Part shown: positions 33,468-42,415 of the stretch, one piece after another | How the letters are laid out: each line of letters opens with the position of its first letter | Numbering within the stretch: the first letter of the stretch is position 1 | DNA from: Streptomyces sp. H27-H1 | GTDB taxonomy: Bacteria; Actinomycetota; Actinomycetes; Streptomycetales; Streptomycetaceae | Direction of reading: 5' to 3' | DNA length: 64,000 bases | NCBI RefSeq assembly: GCF_026627445.1 | Contig: NZ_JAPNLJ010000022.1 | Location: 38,790 to 102,789, forward strand | The notes under the pieces: generated by a model | What the model was told of the DNA's origin: nothing | Seen by the model: only the letters and a program-made list of their open reading frames with translations | Database searches by the model: none | Made by a program: the position numbers and the translations under genes

Positions 33468-34400
33468 GTGACTGGCTCGACACCATTTTGGAAGCGGCGC
33501 TTCCGAAAGTCTGGTGATCCGGCGGAGACGCACGAGGGAACCAAGGATCTGGAAACGGGCCCTGGAGCCCCCGGCGTACCCGCCGTGCTCCCCGACACCG
33601 CCGAGGCGGTGCCGTCGGCCTCCGGGTCCGACGAGGGGTCCCGGTACAGCTCCGGGGTCCGTCGGCTGCAAGCCGTCAAGAACGGTGTGCGCAAGGGCGG
33701 CGAAAGTGCCAGGGCCGCCGCCCTTTACCTCACCGACCGAGTCATCGAGAACGCACCGCGCGTTCCGGTTCGGGACCTCGCGACCCTGCGCGCGCAGTTC
33801 CCGGGCCTCGGGCCCGACCTGCTTGCCGACAAACTGATCTCGGGCGCCGCCAACGCCACCTCCACGGTCGGCGCCGGGATCGGCGCGGCCGCCATGCTGC
33901 CGGTGCCCCCCGCCATGCCGGCCGAGCTGGCCGCCGAGATCACCGGGGTGGCCGCGATCGAGCTGAAGCTCATCGCCGAACTCCACGAGGTCTACGGCCT
34001 GCGGCCGCCCGGCAGCCTCAAGCAGCGCAGCGTCGCCTACCTCACGTCGTGGACGGAGGAGCGCGGGGTCGACCTGACCAAGCCGACGACGCTGAACGCG
34101 GCGCTCGGCGGCCAGATGAAGCGCGAACTGCGCCAGCAGATCATGAAGCGGATGTTCCGCAACCTGCCCAACCTGATGCCGTTCATGGTCGGCGCCGCAG
34201 TCGGAGCGGTCATGAACCGCCGGGACACCCGCAAACTCGCCGAGAAGGTCCGTGCGGACCTGCGGGCACGCGCCGTGCCCTGGGACGCGCTGCCGCAGCT
34301 CCCGCCCCTTGAGCGGCCCGCCGAGGCCCTTCCCGAGGCGGCCAGGGCCGCCCTCGAGGGCCGCGCGTTCGACCCGCGGACCACCGACCCGCGGGCCTGA
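33468..34400 (+). CDS. Conserved hypothetical protein, EcsC-like
   Basis: A 310-aa protein starting at GTG 33468, 12 bp after the DUF4193 gene. A disordered ~65-residue N-terminus leads to helices with DLLADKLISGAANATSTVGAG, AAMLPVPPAMPAELAAEITGV and AAIELKLIAELHEVYGL, a second part with QIMKRMFRNLPNLMPFMVGAAV, and a Pro-rich tail. The alternating hydrophobic helices and IPxP-like motif faintly recall EcsC proteins. Function unknown. Confidence 0.75.
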   Translation: MTGSTPFWKRRFRKSGDPAETHEGTKDLETGPGAPGVPAVLPDTAEAVPSASGSDEGSRYSSGVRRLQAVKNGVRKGGESARAAALYLTDRVIENAPRVPVRDLATLRAQFPGLGPDLLADKLISGAANATSTVGAGIGAAAMLPVPPAMPAELAAEITGVAAIELKLIAELHEVYGLRPPGSLKQRSVAYLTSWTEERGVDLTKPTTLNAALGGQMKRELRQQIMKRMFRNLPNLMPFMVGAAVGAVMNRRDTRKLAEKVRADLRARAVPWDALPQLPPLERPAEALPEAARAALEGRAFDPRTTDPRA

Positions 34401-34412
34401 GCCCGGCCGGGG

Positions 34413-34874
34413 TCAGTCCCGGCCCTGCGCCGCGCGGATCGCCGCCACCAGGGCCTGCGGCTCGCGGGTGGAGACGTAGACGTACGGGGTCGGGTCGGCC
34501 GGGTCGGTGACTTCGACGCGGACCGCCGTCGGCACGTAGCCGCGCAACAGCATGAAGGCGCGGGCGTCGGCCTTGTACGTACGCCAGGCACGGGCCTCCT
34601 CCGCGTCCAGCGCCTCCGGGTCGCCGAGCGCCGCCACCGGGATCCGGGCCTCCCCTGCGGCCAGCGCGCCGCCCACCACGCGCACGCGCTGGGAGCCGTA
34701 CGAACTCACCATCAGCCCCGTCAGCGCGGTGCCCCCGACCAGCCCGGCCAGCAGCGGCAGCGTGCCCAGCGGGAGCAGCATCAGCGCGCAGGCCAGGCCG
34801 GTGAGGAGGGCGATGCCCCACCAGGAGAGGGGGGCCGTCAGGCGTTCGTCGTGGTGCGCGGGGGAGAGCTGCAT
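34413..34874 (-). CDS. DUF3093 membrane protein
   Basis: A 153-aa protein: HDERLTAPLSWWGIALL begins the DUF3093 signature, followed by two helices (LLTGLACALMLLPLGTLPLLA region), then VSSYGSQRVRVVGGALAAGEARIPV and a soluble tail with VEVTDPADPTPYVYVSTREP. Position beside dut is as in M. tuberculosis Rv2698. ATG 34874 is chosen; the longer frame runs over the promoter of the divergent thioesterase. Confidence 0.9.
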   Translation of the reverse strand: MQLSPAHHDERLTAPLSWWGIALLTGLACALMLLPLGTLPLLAGLVGGTALTGLMVSSYGSQRVRVVGGALAAGEARIPVAALGDPEALDAEEARAWRTYKADARAFMLLRGYVPTAVRVEVTDPADPTPYVYVSTREPQALVAAIRAAQGRD

Positions 34875-34932
34875 GCGGTCAAGCCTGCCACGAGGCGACC
34901 GGCGGGTAGCCGCGCGGGTAAGGTCTGCGGCT

Positions 34933-35517
34933 GTGAGTGGACGAAACACAGCGTTGACGCCCCCCGCCGATGCCACGGCGCCGGTGCGGCACCCCGATGC
35001 CCCGGCCCCCGGCGAACTGCTCGGCGCGCACTACGAGCACTGCTTCGGATGCGGCGAGGGCCAGCCGCACGGGCTCCATCTGGAGGCCCGCGCGGGTGAA
35101 GGCGTGCGCGTCACCGCCGAGTTCACCGTCAAGCCCGCCCACCAGGGTGCACCCGGCCTCGCCCACGGCGGCGTCCTCGCCACTGCGCTCGACGAGACCC
35201 TCGGCTCCCTGAACTGGCTGCTGCGCGTCATCGCCGTCACCGGCCGGCTGGAGACGGACTTCGTCCGGCCCGTGCCCGTGGACACCGTGCTGTACCTGGA
35301 GGCGGAGGTCACCGCCGTCGCCGGCCGGAAGATCTACTCCCGCGCGGTCGGTCGAATAGGCGGTCCCGAGGGGCCCGTCGCACTGCGCGCCGACGCCCTC
35401 TTCATCGAGGTGAAGGTCGACCACTTCATCGACAACGGACGGCCCGAGGAGATCCGGGCGGCGATGGCCGACCCGGACCAGGTCAGGCGCGCACGCGCCT
35501 TCGAGGTGAACCCCTGA
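34933..35517 (+). CDS. PaaI-type hotdog thioesterase
   Basis: A 194-aa hotdog-fold protein. CFGCGEGQPHGLHL, then GAPGLAHGGVLATALDETLG with the catalytic-type HGG..D/E motif, TGRLETDFVRPVPVDTVL and YSRAVGRIGG. It probably hydrolyses an acyl-CoA. GTG 34933 lies 58 bp from the divergent DUF3093 start. Its TGA overlaps the dut ATG by one base (TGATG), so coupling is likely. Confidence 0.88.
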   Translation: MSGRNTALTPPADATAPVRHPDAPAPGELLGAHYEHCFGCGEGQPHGLHLEARAGEGVRVTAEFTVKPAHQGAPGLAHGGVLATALDETLGSLNWLLRVIAVTGRLETDFVRPVPVDTVLYLEAEVTAVAGRKIYSRAVGRIGGPEGPVALRADALFIEVKVDHFIDNGRPEEIRAAMADPDQVRRARAFEVNP

Positions 35518-36050
35518 TGTCTGAGAACAACACCGGCGTGGCCGTGGCCATCCGCCGCGTCGACCCGGAGGTGCCGATTCCGGCCTACGGGCACCCGGGC
35601 GACGCCGGCTGCGATCTGGTCACCACCGTGGCCGCGGAACTGGAGCCGGGAGAGCGGGCGGTCCTGCCCACCGGGATCTCCATCGCCCTGCCCGACGGGT
35701 ACGCGGCGTTCGTGCACCCCCGTTCGGGCCTGGCCGCCCGCTGCGGGCTCGCACTCGTGAATGCCCCCGGGACGGTGGATGCCGGGTACCGTGGGGAGAT
35801 CAAGGTGATCGTGGTCAATCTCGACCCGCGCGAGAGCGTCAGGTTCGAGCGTTTCGACCGCATTGCCCAGCTGGTTGTCCAGCGGGTCGAGCAGGTGCGC
35901 TTCCACGAGGTGGCGCAGCTTCCCGACTCGGCGCGGGCCGAGGGGGGTTTCGGCTCCACCGGTGGTCATGCGGCCGTGGCCGGATCCGGCGCTGGTCAGC
36001 AGGGTGGGAATGGCTACGCTTCGGTCGTATCCGACCGGGAAGGACAGTGA
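35517..36050 (+). CDS. dut: dUTP diphosphatase
   Basis: A 177-aa dUTPase, trimeric type. The five motifs are visible: PAYGHPGDAGCDL, HPRSGLAARCGLALVN, APGTVDAGYRGEI, RFDRIAQLVVQ, and the C-terminal glycine-rich lid RAEGGFGSTGGH. It converts dUTP to dUMP and pyrophosphate, which keeps uracil out of DNA. The tail after the lid is longer than usual and low-complexity. Confidence 0.97.
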   Translation: MSENNTGVAVAIRRVDPEVPIPAYGHPGDAGCDLVTTVAAELEPGERAVLPTGISIALPDGYAAFVHPRSGLAARCGLALVNAPGTVDAGYRGEIKVIVVNLDPRESVRFERFDRIAQLVVQRVEQVRFHEVAQLPDSARAEGGFGSTGGHAAVAGSGAGQQGGNGYASVVSDREGQ

Positions 36051-36051
36051 C

Positions 36052-36834
36052 GTGTTCGGACGTCGCAAGAAGAACGATTCCGTCAAGGACGGCGGCGCGG
36101 CCGAGCAGGTCGTCGGCGGCGTCGGTGCCGATGAGCAGGACGGCACGGAGGAGACCGACGGGGTACAGCGACGCAGGGTGAACCTGCCGCCGGCCCCGCG
36201 GCCCGACGGCCCGTGGGACATCTCGGAGGTCCCGGGCAACCCCGAGGACGGCCGGGTCGACCTCGGCGGCATCCTCGTACCGGGTGTCGAGGGCATGGAG
36301 CTGCGCGTCGAGGTCGCCGGTGACGCGATCGTCGCCGCGACCGTGGTGCTCGGCGACAGTGCCGTGCAGCTGCAGGCCTTCGCCGCGCCCCGCAAGGAAG
36401 GCATCTGGGGCGAGGTCCGCGAGGAGATCGCCGAGGGCATCACCAAGCAGGGCGGCATGATCGACGAGGTCGAGGGCCCGCTCGGCTGGGAGCTGCGCGC
36501 GCAGGTCCCCGTACCGCTTCCGGACGGGCAGACCGGCGCCCAGCTGGTCCGCTTCGTCGGCGTGGACGGTCCGCGCTGGTTCCTGCGCGGCGTCATCTCC
36601 GGCCAGGGCGCGGTGCGTCCCGAGTCGGCAGGTGTGCTGGAGCGGATCTTCCTGGACACCGTCGTGGTCCGCGGAGAGGGCCCGATGGCCCCGCGCGACC
36701 CGATCGTCCTGAAGCTGCCGAACGACGCGCAGATGGTGCCGGACGGCGTGCAGACCGAGGACCAGGATGGCTCCCGCTTCGGCGGTGGCATGGGCCAGCT
36801 CGAGCGCGGCCCGGAGATCACCGAGGTCCGCTGA
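36052..36834 (+). CDS. DUF3710 family protein
   Basis: A 260-aa protein beginning FGRRKKND, then an acidic linker and PDGPWDISEVP, GRVDLGGILVPGVEGMEL, LQAFAAPRKEGIWGEVREEI, GPLGWELRAQVPV and VGVDGPRWFLRGVISGQGA, all typical of DUF3710 (M. tuberculosis Rv2696c). Function unknown; the conserved link to dut hints at nucleotide or DNA maintenance. GGAAGGA precedes GTG 36052. Confidence 0.92.
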   Translation: MFGRRKKNDSVKDGGAAEQVVGGVGADEQDGTEETDGVQRRRVNLPPAPRPDGPWDISEVPGNPEDGRVDLGGILVPGVEGMELRVEVAGDAIVAATVVLGDSAVQLQAFAAPRKEGIWGEVREEIAEGITKQGGMIDEVEGPLGWELRAQVPVPLPDGQTGAQLVRFVGVDGPRWFLRGVISGQGAVRPESAGVLERIFLDTVVVRGEGPMAPRDPIVLKLPNDAQMVPDGVQTEDQDGSRFGGGMGQLERGPEITEVR

Positions 36835-36852
36835 CCCCGGTGACGATCCCGT

Positions 36853-36896
36853 ACGGCTGTGGGCCGCACTCCTGCGGGGGTGCGGCCCACAGCCGT
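36853..36896 (+). terminator. Strong hairpin after the DUF3710 gene
   Basis: Perfect 16-bp arms ACGGCTGTGGGCCGCA / TGCGGCCCACAGCCGT with a 12-nt loop lie 19 bp after the stop and separate dut-DUF3710 from kdpDE. Confidence 0.8.
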
Positions 36897-37009
36897 CTCC
36901 GCAGGCGGTATCCCCCTTCGAGTGCCCGGGGTGTCAGGGAACCGTCAGAGATCCGTCCCTAGCCGGTCATCGGCGCGTGAACGGGGCGGACGTCCCGGAG
37001 AATGAGCGC

Positions 37010-39682
37010 ATGGGACGCGGCAAGCTCAGGATCTATCTCGGCTCGGCCCCCGGCGTGGGCAAGACGTACGCCATGCTCTCGGAGGGCCACCGCCGGGTCG
37101 AACGCGGCGCCGACTGCGTCGTGGGATTCGTCGAGCACCACGGGCGGCCGCGCACCGAGGTCATGCTGCACGGCCTGGAACAGGTGGAGCGCAAGGAGCT
37201 CGTCCACCGGGGCGCCGCCTTCACCGAGATGGACGTCGACTCCCTGCTGGCCCGCGAGCCCGCCATTGCCCTGGTGGACGAACTGGCGCACACCAACGTG
37301 CCGGGCTCGCGCAACGCCAAACGCTGGCAGGACGTGGAGGAGCTGCTGCGGGCCGGGATCGACGTGATCTCCACCGTCAACATCCAGCACCTGGAGTCCC
37401 TGGGCGACGTGGTGGAGTCGATCACCGGTGTACGGCAGCGGGAGACCGTGCCCGACGAGGTGGTGCGCCGCGCCGACCAGATCGAGCTGGTCGACATGTC
37501 ACCGCAGGCCCTGCGCCGCCGCATGGCGCACGGCAACATCTACAAGTCCGACAAGGTCGACGCGGCCCTGTCCAACTACTTCCGCCCGGGAAACCTGACC
37601 GCGCTGCGCGAGCTCGCGCTGCTGTGGGTCGCCGACCGGGCCGACGAGTACCTCCAGCAGTACCGGGGCGAGCACAACATCCGCTCCACCTGGCAGGCGC
37701 GTGAACGGATCGTCGTGGGCCTCACCGGCGGACCCGAGGGACGCACCCTCATCCGGCGCGCCTCCCGGGTGGCGGCCAAGGGCTCCGGCAGCGAGATCCT
37801 GGCCGTCTACATCGCCCGCAGCGACGGGCTGACCGCGGCCTCGCCGAAGGAGCTCGCGGTCCAGCGGACACTGGTCGAGGACCTCGGCGGAACGTTTCAC
37901 CACGTGATCGGCGACAACGTCCCCGAGGCGCTGCTCGAATTCGCCCGCGGGGTCAACGCCACCCAGATCGTGCTCGGCTCCAGCCGCCACCACTCCTGGC
38001 GGTACGTCTTCGGCCCCGGCGTCGGCGCAACCGTCGCCCGCGACTCGGGCCCCGACCTCGACGTGCACATCGTCACCCACGAGAAGGCCGCCAAGGGCCG
38101 CGGCGTCCTGCCCGCGGCCCGCTCGGCGGCCCGCCTGGGCCGGACCCGCCTGGTGGCCGGCTGGGTGGCCGGGGTGATCCTGCCGGTGCTGCTCGCGGCG
38201 CTGCTCACCCACGTCGACAGCGACCCCGGCCTCGCCAACGAGATGCTGCTCTTCCTGGCCCTGACGGTGGCCGCGGCGCTGCTCGGCGGCCTCTACCCGG
38301 CGCTGGCCTCCGCCGCCGTCGGCTCCCTGCTGCTGAACTACTACTTCGCCCAGCCCATCCACCGCTTCACCGTCTCGGACCCCAAGAACATCGTCGCCAT
38401 CGTGGTCTTCTTCGGCGTCGCCGGTTCCGTGGCCTCCGTCGTCGGCACCGCCGCCCGCCGCACCCACCAGGCCGCCCGGCTGCGCGCCGAGTCCGAGATC
38501 CTCTCCTTCCTCGCCGGCAGCGTGCTGCGCGGCGAGACGACCCTGGACGCGCTGCTGGAGCGGGTGCGCGAGACCTTCGCCATGGAGTCGGTGGCCCTGC
38601 TGGAGCGCGAGAGCGACGTCGAGCCCTGGCGGCCGGCCGGCAGCGTCGGCCCGAACCCGGTGGCCCGCCCCGAGGACGCCGACGTGGACATGCCGATCGG
38701 TGACCACATGGCGCTGGCCCTGTCCGGGCGGGTGCTGCCCGCCGAGGACCGGCGGGTGCTCGGTGCCTTCGCCGCCCAGGCAGCCGTCGTACTCGACCGG
38801 CAGCGGCTGGTCGGAGAGGCGGAGGAGGCCCGGCGGATGGCGGAGGGCAACCGGATCCGGACCGCGCTGCTGGCCGCCGTCAGCCATGACCTCCGTACGC
38901 CGCTGGCCTCCATCAAGGCCTCCGTGAGCTCCCTGCGCTCCGACGACGTGGAGTGGTCCGAGTCGGACCGGGCCGAGCTCCTGGAGGGCATCGAGGACGG
39001 CGCCGACCGGCTCGACCACCTGGTCGGCAACCTGCTCGACATGTCGCGGCTCCAGACCGGCACCGTCACCCCGCTGATCCGCGAGATCGACCTCGACGAG
39101 GTGGTCCCGATGGCGCTGGGCGGCGTACCCGAGGGCAGCGTGCTGCTGGAGGTCCCGGAGACCCTGCCCATGGTGGCGGTGGATCCCGGACTGCTGGAGC
39201 GGACCGTGGCCAACGTGGTGGAGAACGCGGTGAAGTACAGCCCGCCGGGGCAGCAGGTGCTGGTGGCGGCCAGTTTCCTCGGCGACCGGGTCGAGGTACG
39301 GGTCGTGGACCGCGGTCCGGGCGTGCCCGACGAGGCCAAGGACCGGATCTTCGCCCCCTTCCAGCGGCACGGGGACGCGCCGCGCGGCGCCGGGGTCGGG
39401 CTCGGGCTGGCCGTCGCGCGCGGCTTCGCCGAGGCCATGGACGGCACGCTCGCGGCCGAGGACACCCCCGGGGGCGGGCTCACCATGGTGCTCACGCTCC
39501 GGGCGGCGACCCGTGGACGGCCGCAGCCGCACGTGAGCGTGGACGGCGAGGGGGGCAGCGCGCCGGACGCGGCGGAGGGGCCGGGTGCGGGGCTGGGCGC
39601 GGCCGAGGGGCTGGTCGCGGGCGACGGGCACCCTGCGGATTTCGATCTCGATTCGATGCGACAGAAGGCAGGACCCCAATGA
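37010..39682 (+). CDS. kdpD: Potassium sensor histidine kinase KdpD
   Basis: An 890-aa KdpD. The N-terminal KdpD domain has a P-loop (GSAPGVGKT, residues ~11-19) and LVDELAHTN. A USP-like domain (IVVGLTGGPEGRTLIRRA, QIVLGSSRHHSW) follows, then four helices (~385-490), a GAF-like part, HisKA with phospho-His in AVSHDLRTPLASIKA, and the ATPase domain (NVVENAVKYS, GAGVGLGLAVARG). It senses K+ limitation or ionic strength. ATG 37010 has GGAG 9 nt upstream. The stop overlaps kdpE by ATGA. The kdpFABC pump genes are not in the window. Confidence 0.95.
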   Translation: MGRGKLRIYLGSAPGVGKTYAMLSEGHRRVERGADCVVGFVEHHGRPRTEVMLHGLEQVERKELVHRGAAFTEMDVDSLLAREPAIALVDELAHTNVPGSRNAKRWQDVEELLRAGIDVISTVNIQHLESLGDVVESITGVRQRETVPDEVVRRADQIELVDMSPQALRRRMAHGNIYKSDKVDAALSNYFRPGNLTALRELALLWVADRADEYLQQYRGEHNIRSTWQARERIVVGLTGGPEGRTLIRRASRVAAKGSGSEILAVYIARSDGLTAASPKELAVQRTLVEDLGGTFHHVIGDNVPEALLEFARGVNATQIVLGSSRHHSWRYVFGPGVGATVARDSGPDLDVHIVTHEKAAKGRGVLPAARSAARLGRTRLVAGWVAGVILPVLLAALLTHVDSDPGLANEMLLFLALTVAAALLGGLYPALASAAVGSLLLNYYFAQPIHRFTVSDPKNIVAIVVFFGVAGSVASVVGTAARRTHQAARLRAESEILSFLAGSVLRGETTLDALLERVRETFAMESVALLERESDVEPWRPAGSVGPNPVARPEDADVDMPIGDHMALALSGRVLPAEDRRVLGAFAAQAAVVLDRQRLVGEAEEARRMAEGNRIRTALLAAVSHDLRTPLASIKASVSSLRSDDVEWSESDRAELLEGIEDGADRLDHLVGNLLDMSRLQTGTVTPLIREIDLDEVVPMALGGVPEGSVLLEVPETLPMVAVDPGLLERTVANVVENAVKYSPPGQQVLVAASFLGDRVEVRVVDRGPGVPDEAKDRIFAPFQRHGDAPRGAGVGLGLAVARGFAEAMDGTLAAEDTPGGGLTMVLTLRAATRGRPQPHVSVDGEGGSAPDAAEGPGAGLGAAEGLVAGDGHPADFDLDSMRQKAGPQ

Positions 39683-40365
39683 CCCGGGTGCTCGTGGTGG
39701 ACGACGAACCCCAGATCGTCCGAGCCCTCGTGATCAACTTGAAGGCGCGCAAGTACGAGGTCGACGCGGCAGCGGACGGGGCGAGCGCCCTGGAGCTGGC
39801 GGCCGCCCGCCACCCCGACGTGGTCGTCCTCGACCTGGGCCTGCCCGATATGGACGGGGTCGAGGTGATCAGGGGGCTGCGCGGCTGGACCCGGGTCCCG
39901 ATCCTGGTCCTCTCCGCCCGGCACAGCTCCGACGAGAAGGTCGAGGCCCTGGACGCGGGCGCCGACGACTACGTCACCAAGCCCTTCGGGATGGACGAGC
40001 TGCTCGCCAGGCTGCGCGCCGCCGTCCGGCGGGCGGAACCCTCCGCCGGGGCCGGCGAGGACGAGGTGATGGTCGAGACCGAGACCTTCACGGTGGACCT
40101 CGCGGCGAAGAAGGCGGTGCGCGCGGGCCGCGACGTACGCCTCACACCCACCGAGTGGCACCTGCTGGAGGTGCTCGTCCGCAACGGCGGCAAACTGGTC
40201 AGCCAGAAGCAGCTCCTCCAGGAGGTCTGGGGGCCCTCCTACGGCACCGAGACCAACTACCTGCGGGTCTACATGGCGCAGCTGCGGCGCAAACTGGAGG
40301 CCGACCCCTCGCATCCGAGGCACTTCATCACCGAACCGGGCATGGGATACCGCTTCGAGAGGTAG
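39679..40365 (+). CDS. kdpE: KdpE response regulator
   Basis: A 228-aa OmpR-type regulator, overlapping kdpD by four bases. Receiver: VVDDEPQIVRALVINL, phospho-Asp in VVLDLGLPDMDG, TKPFGMDELLARLR. Winged helix: LTPTEWHLLEVLVRNGGKLVS in the usual place, WGPSYGTETNYLRVYMAQLRRKLE and GMGYRF. It is predicted to activate kdpFABC, encoded elsewhere, or neighbouring K+ genes. Confidence 0.95.
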   Translation: MTRVLVVDDEPQIVRALVINLKARKYEVDAAADGASALELAAARHPDVVVLDLGLPDMDGVEVIRGLRGWTRVPILVLSARHSSDEKVEALDAGADDYVTKPFGMDELLARLRAAVRRAEPSAGAGEDEVMVETETFTVDLAAKKAVRAGRDVRLTPTEWHLLEVLVRNGGKLVSQKQLLQEVWGPSYGTETNYLRVYMAQLRRKLEADPSHPRHFITEPGMGYRFER

Positions 40366-40389
40366 CGGGGGCGCCGGTACGCTTCCTGT

Positions 40390-40818
40390 ATGAGTGCTGA
40401 ACCGCGTCCCGAGAAGCCCCCGAAGCCGGCGAGGCCCGCCAGGCCGGCGGGCCGGTTCCGCCGGATGATAGAGCGGCTGTCCACCTCGCAGGAGGAGCTG
40501 CATTCGGCGGAGCTGCAGGAGGACGCAGAAGCCGCGGGCTGTACGCGGATCTGCGACTGCCACGACCGTCAGATAGTCAAGGTGACCGGGACCCTGCGGA
40601 CCGTCACCCTGCGGCCGCGCGCGGGCGTACCGGCACTGGAGGCAGAGCTGTTCGACGGCTCGGCCGCGCTGGACGTCGTATGGCTCGGGCGTCGCTCGAT
40701 CGTGGGAATCGAACCCGGCCGTCGCATGATCGCCTCAGGGCGGATCTCGATGAGCCACGGCCGTCGGGTGCTCTTCAACCCGAAGTACGAACTCCGACCG
40801 CTCGGACAGGAGCACTGA
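40390..40818 (+). CDS. OB-fold nucleic-acid-binding protein
   Basis: A 142-aa protein. A basic Pro-rich N-terminus and helix (RFRRMIERLSTSQEELHSAEL) precede an OB-fold: VKVTGTLRTVTLRPRAGVPALEAELFD, LDVVWLGRRSI and GRRMIASGRIS-MSHGRRVLFNP. It resembles RecG/AsnRS-type OB domains and sits next to DUF3159 as in M. tuberculosis Rv2694c. Function unknown. Confidence 0.88.
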   Translation: MSAEPRPEKPPKPARPARPAGRFRRMIERLSTSQEELHSAELQEDAEAAGCTRICDCHDRQIVKVTGTLRTVTLRPRAGVPALEAELFDGSAALDVVWLGRRSIVGIEPGRRMIASGRISMSHGRRVLFNPKYELRPLGQEH

Positions 40819-40820
40819 CG

Positions 40821-41558
40821 GTGACGTCACTCGACAAATCGACGACCCCTGACACGGAACCGTCGGCGGACCAGAAGGCCGTCACGCAGGCGGCCCTCTT
40901 CGACGCCTTCGGCGGGATCCGGGGCACCGTGGAGACGATGCTCCCCGGCCTGCTCTTCGTCATGATCTACACGATCAACAAGGACGTGAAGGTCTCCGCC
41001 ATCGCGGCGGGCGCGGTCGCGGTCCTGCTGGTGATCGTGCGGCTGCTGCGCAAGGACACGGTGAAGCACGCCTTCAGCGGGGTCTTCGGCGTGGGCGTGG
41101 GCGTGGCCTTCGCCCTGTTCACGGGCAGCGCCAAGGGTTTCTACCTGCCCGGCATGATCTACGGCGCCGGCCTGGGCGTGGCCTTCACGCTCTCCGCGCT
41201 GGTGGGCTTCCCGCTCCTGGGGGTGATGCTGGGGCCGGTCTTCAAGGAGAACCTGTCCTGGCGCACGCGCAACCCGGGGCGCAAGAAGGCCTACGTCAAG
41301 GCCAGCCTCGCCTGGGGCCTCATCTTCCTCGCGAAGTACGCGATCCTCTTCCCGCTGTACTGGTGGGGCGACGCGACGCAGCTCGGCTGGGTGCTGATCG
41401 CGCTGAAGCTGCCGCCGATGGTGCTGGCGGTGTACTTCACCTGGGTCTTCCTGGCGAAGGCGCCGCCGCCGATCAACGTGATCGCGGAGTGGGAGGCCGA
41501 GGAAGCGGCGGAGAAGGCCGCGAAGGCGGAGAAGGCCGCGGGGGGCCAGGGAGCCTGA
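40821..41558 (+). CDS. DUF3159 membrane protein
   Basis: A 245-aa membrane protein: FDAFGGIRGTVETMLPGLLFV starts the DUF3159 signature, followed by about six helices (VSAIAAGAVAVLLVIVRLL, GVFGVGVGVAFALFTG, MIYGAGLGVAFTLSALV, LAWGLIFLAKYAILFPLYW). An acidic-basic Ala/Glu/Lys tail follows. GTG 40821 is 2 bp after the OB-fold stop with ACAGGAG upstream, so they form an operon. Function unknown (M. tuberculosis Rv2693c). Confidence 0.92.
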   Translation: MTSLDKSTTPDTEPSADQKAVTQAALFDAFGGIRGTVETMLPGLLFVMIYTINKDVKVSAIAAGAVAVLLVIVRLLRKDTVKHAFSGVFGVGVGVAFALFTGSAKGFYLPGMIYGAGLGVAFTLSALVGFPLLGVMLGPVFKENLSWRTRNPGRKKAYVKASLAWGLIFLAKYAILFPLYWWGDATQLGWVLIALKLPPMVLAVYFTWVFLAKAPPPINVIAEWEAEEAAEKAAKAEKAAGGQGA

Positions 41559-41694
41559 ACCGTACGAGGCCTGTGTGCGCGGGCGGGCTGTTCCAGCCCC
41601 GCGGCGTTTGAGGCGCGGGGTCCGGGGCGGAGCACCAGGAGCCCGGGCGCAGCCGGGCCCGCACCGCCGCGCAGCCTCGTAGCCGGGATGTGCG

Positions 41695-41729
41695 AAGGGG
41701 CGGCTGACCGCGATGGTCAGCCGCCCCTT
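41695..41729. terminator. Bidirectional terminator
   Basis: Perfect 15-bp arms AAGGGGCGGCTGACC / GGTCAGCCGCCCCTT with a 5-nt loop sit between convergent DUF3159 and ceoC. On the plus strand it ends in TT, and AA on the other side serves the minus strand. Confidence 0.88.
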
Positions 41730-41752
41730 CGGCGGTTCAGCGGGGCCGCAGG

Positions 41753-42415
41753 TCAGTCCGCGGCCTGCAGGAGGTCCTCCAGCTGCTCCTCGCGGGCCTG
41801 GGCGGCCACGAAGAGGAGCTCGTCGCCCGGCTCCAGGGTCTCCTCGCCGTGCGGCGTGAGCACCCGGTTGCCCCGGATGATCGTGACCAGCGAGGTGTCC
41901 TCGGGCCAGGTGATCTCGCTGATCTGCTTGCCCGCGACCTGGGAGTCGGCGGGCAGGGTCAGCTCCACGAGGTTGGCGTCGCCGTGGCTGAAGCGCAGCA
42001 GCCGGACCAGGTCGCCGACGCTGACGGCCTCCTCGACCAGCGCCGACATCAGGCGCGGGGTGGAAACGGCGACGTCGACGCCCCAGGACTCGTTGAAGAG
42101 CCACTCGTTCTTCGGGTTGTTCACGCGGGCCACGACCCGGGGAACCCCGTACTCGGTCTTGGCGAGGAGCGAGACGACCAGGTTGACCTTGTCGTCACCG
42201 GTGGCCGCGATGACCACGTTGCAGCGCTGGAGCGCCGCCTCGTCGAGCGAGGTGATCTCGCAGGCGTCGGCCAGCAGCCACTCGGCCCGCGGTACCCGCT
42301 CCACCGAGATGGCGGTCGGCGCCTTGTCCACGAGGAGCACCTCGTGGCCGTTTTCCAGGAGCTCGCCCGCGATGGAGCGGCCCACCGCGCCCGCTCCGGC
42401 GATCGCGACCCTCAT
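41753..42415 (-). CDS. ceoC: TrkA-family potassium uptake protein CeoC
   Basis: A 220-aa TrkA protein: RCK-N with VAIAGAGAVGRSIAGELLEN (NAD site), VLLVDKAPTAI, CNVVIAATGDDKVNLVVSLLAK and ARVNNPKNEWLF, then RCK-C (LVELTLPADSQVAGKQISEI...EPGDELLFVA). It is a cytosolic gating subunit of a K+ transporter. ATG 42415 overlaps the ceoB stop by four bases. The pair corresponds to M. tuberculosis Rv2691/Rv2692. Confidence 0.93.
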   Translation of the reverse strand: MRVAIAGAGAVGRSIAGELLENGHEVLLVDKAPTAISVERVPRAEWLLADACEITSLDEAALQRCNVVIAATGDDKVNLVVSLLAKTEYGVPRVVARVNNPKNEWLFNESWGVDVAVSTPRLMSALVEEAVSVGDLVRLLRFSHGDANLVELTLPADSQVAGKQISEITWPEDTSLVTIIRGNRVLTPHGEETLEPGDELLFVAAQAREEQLEDLLQAAD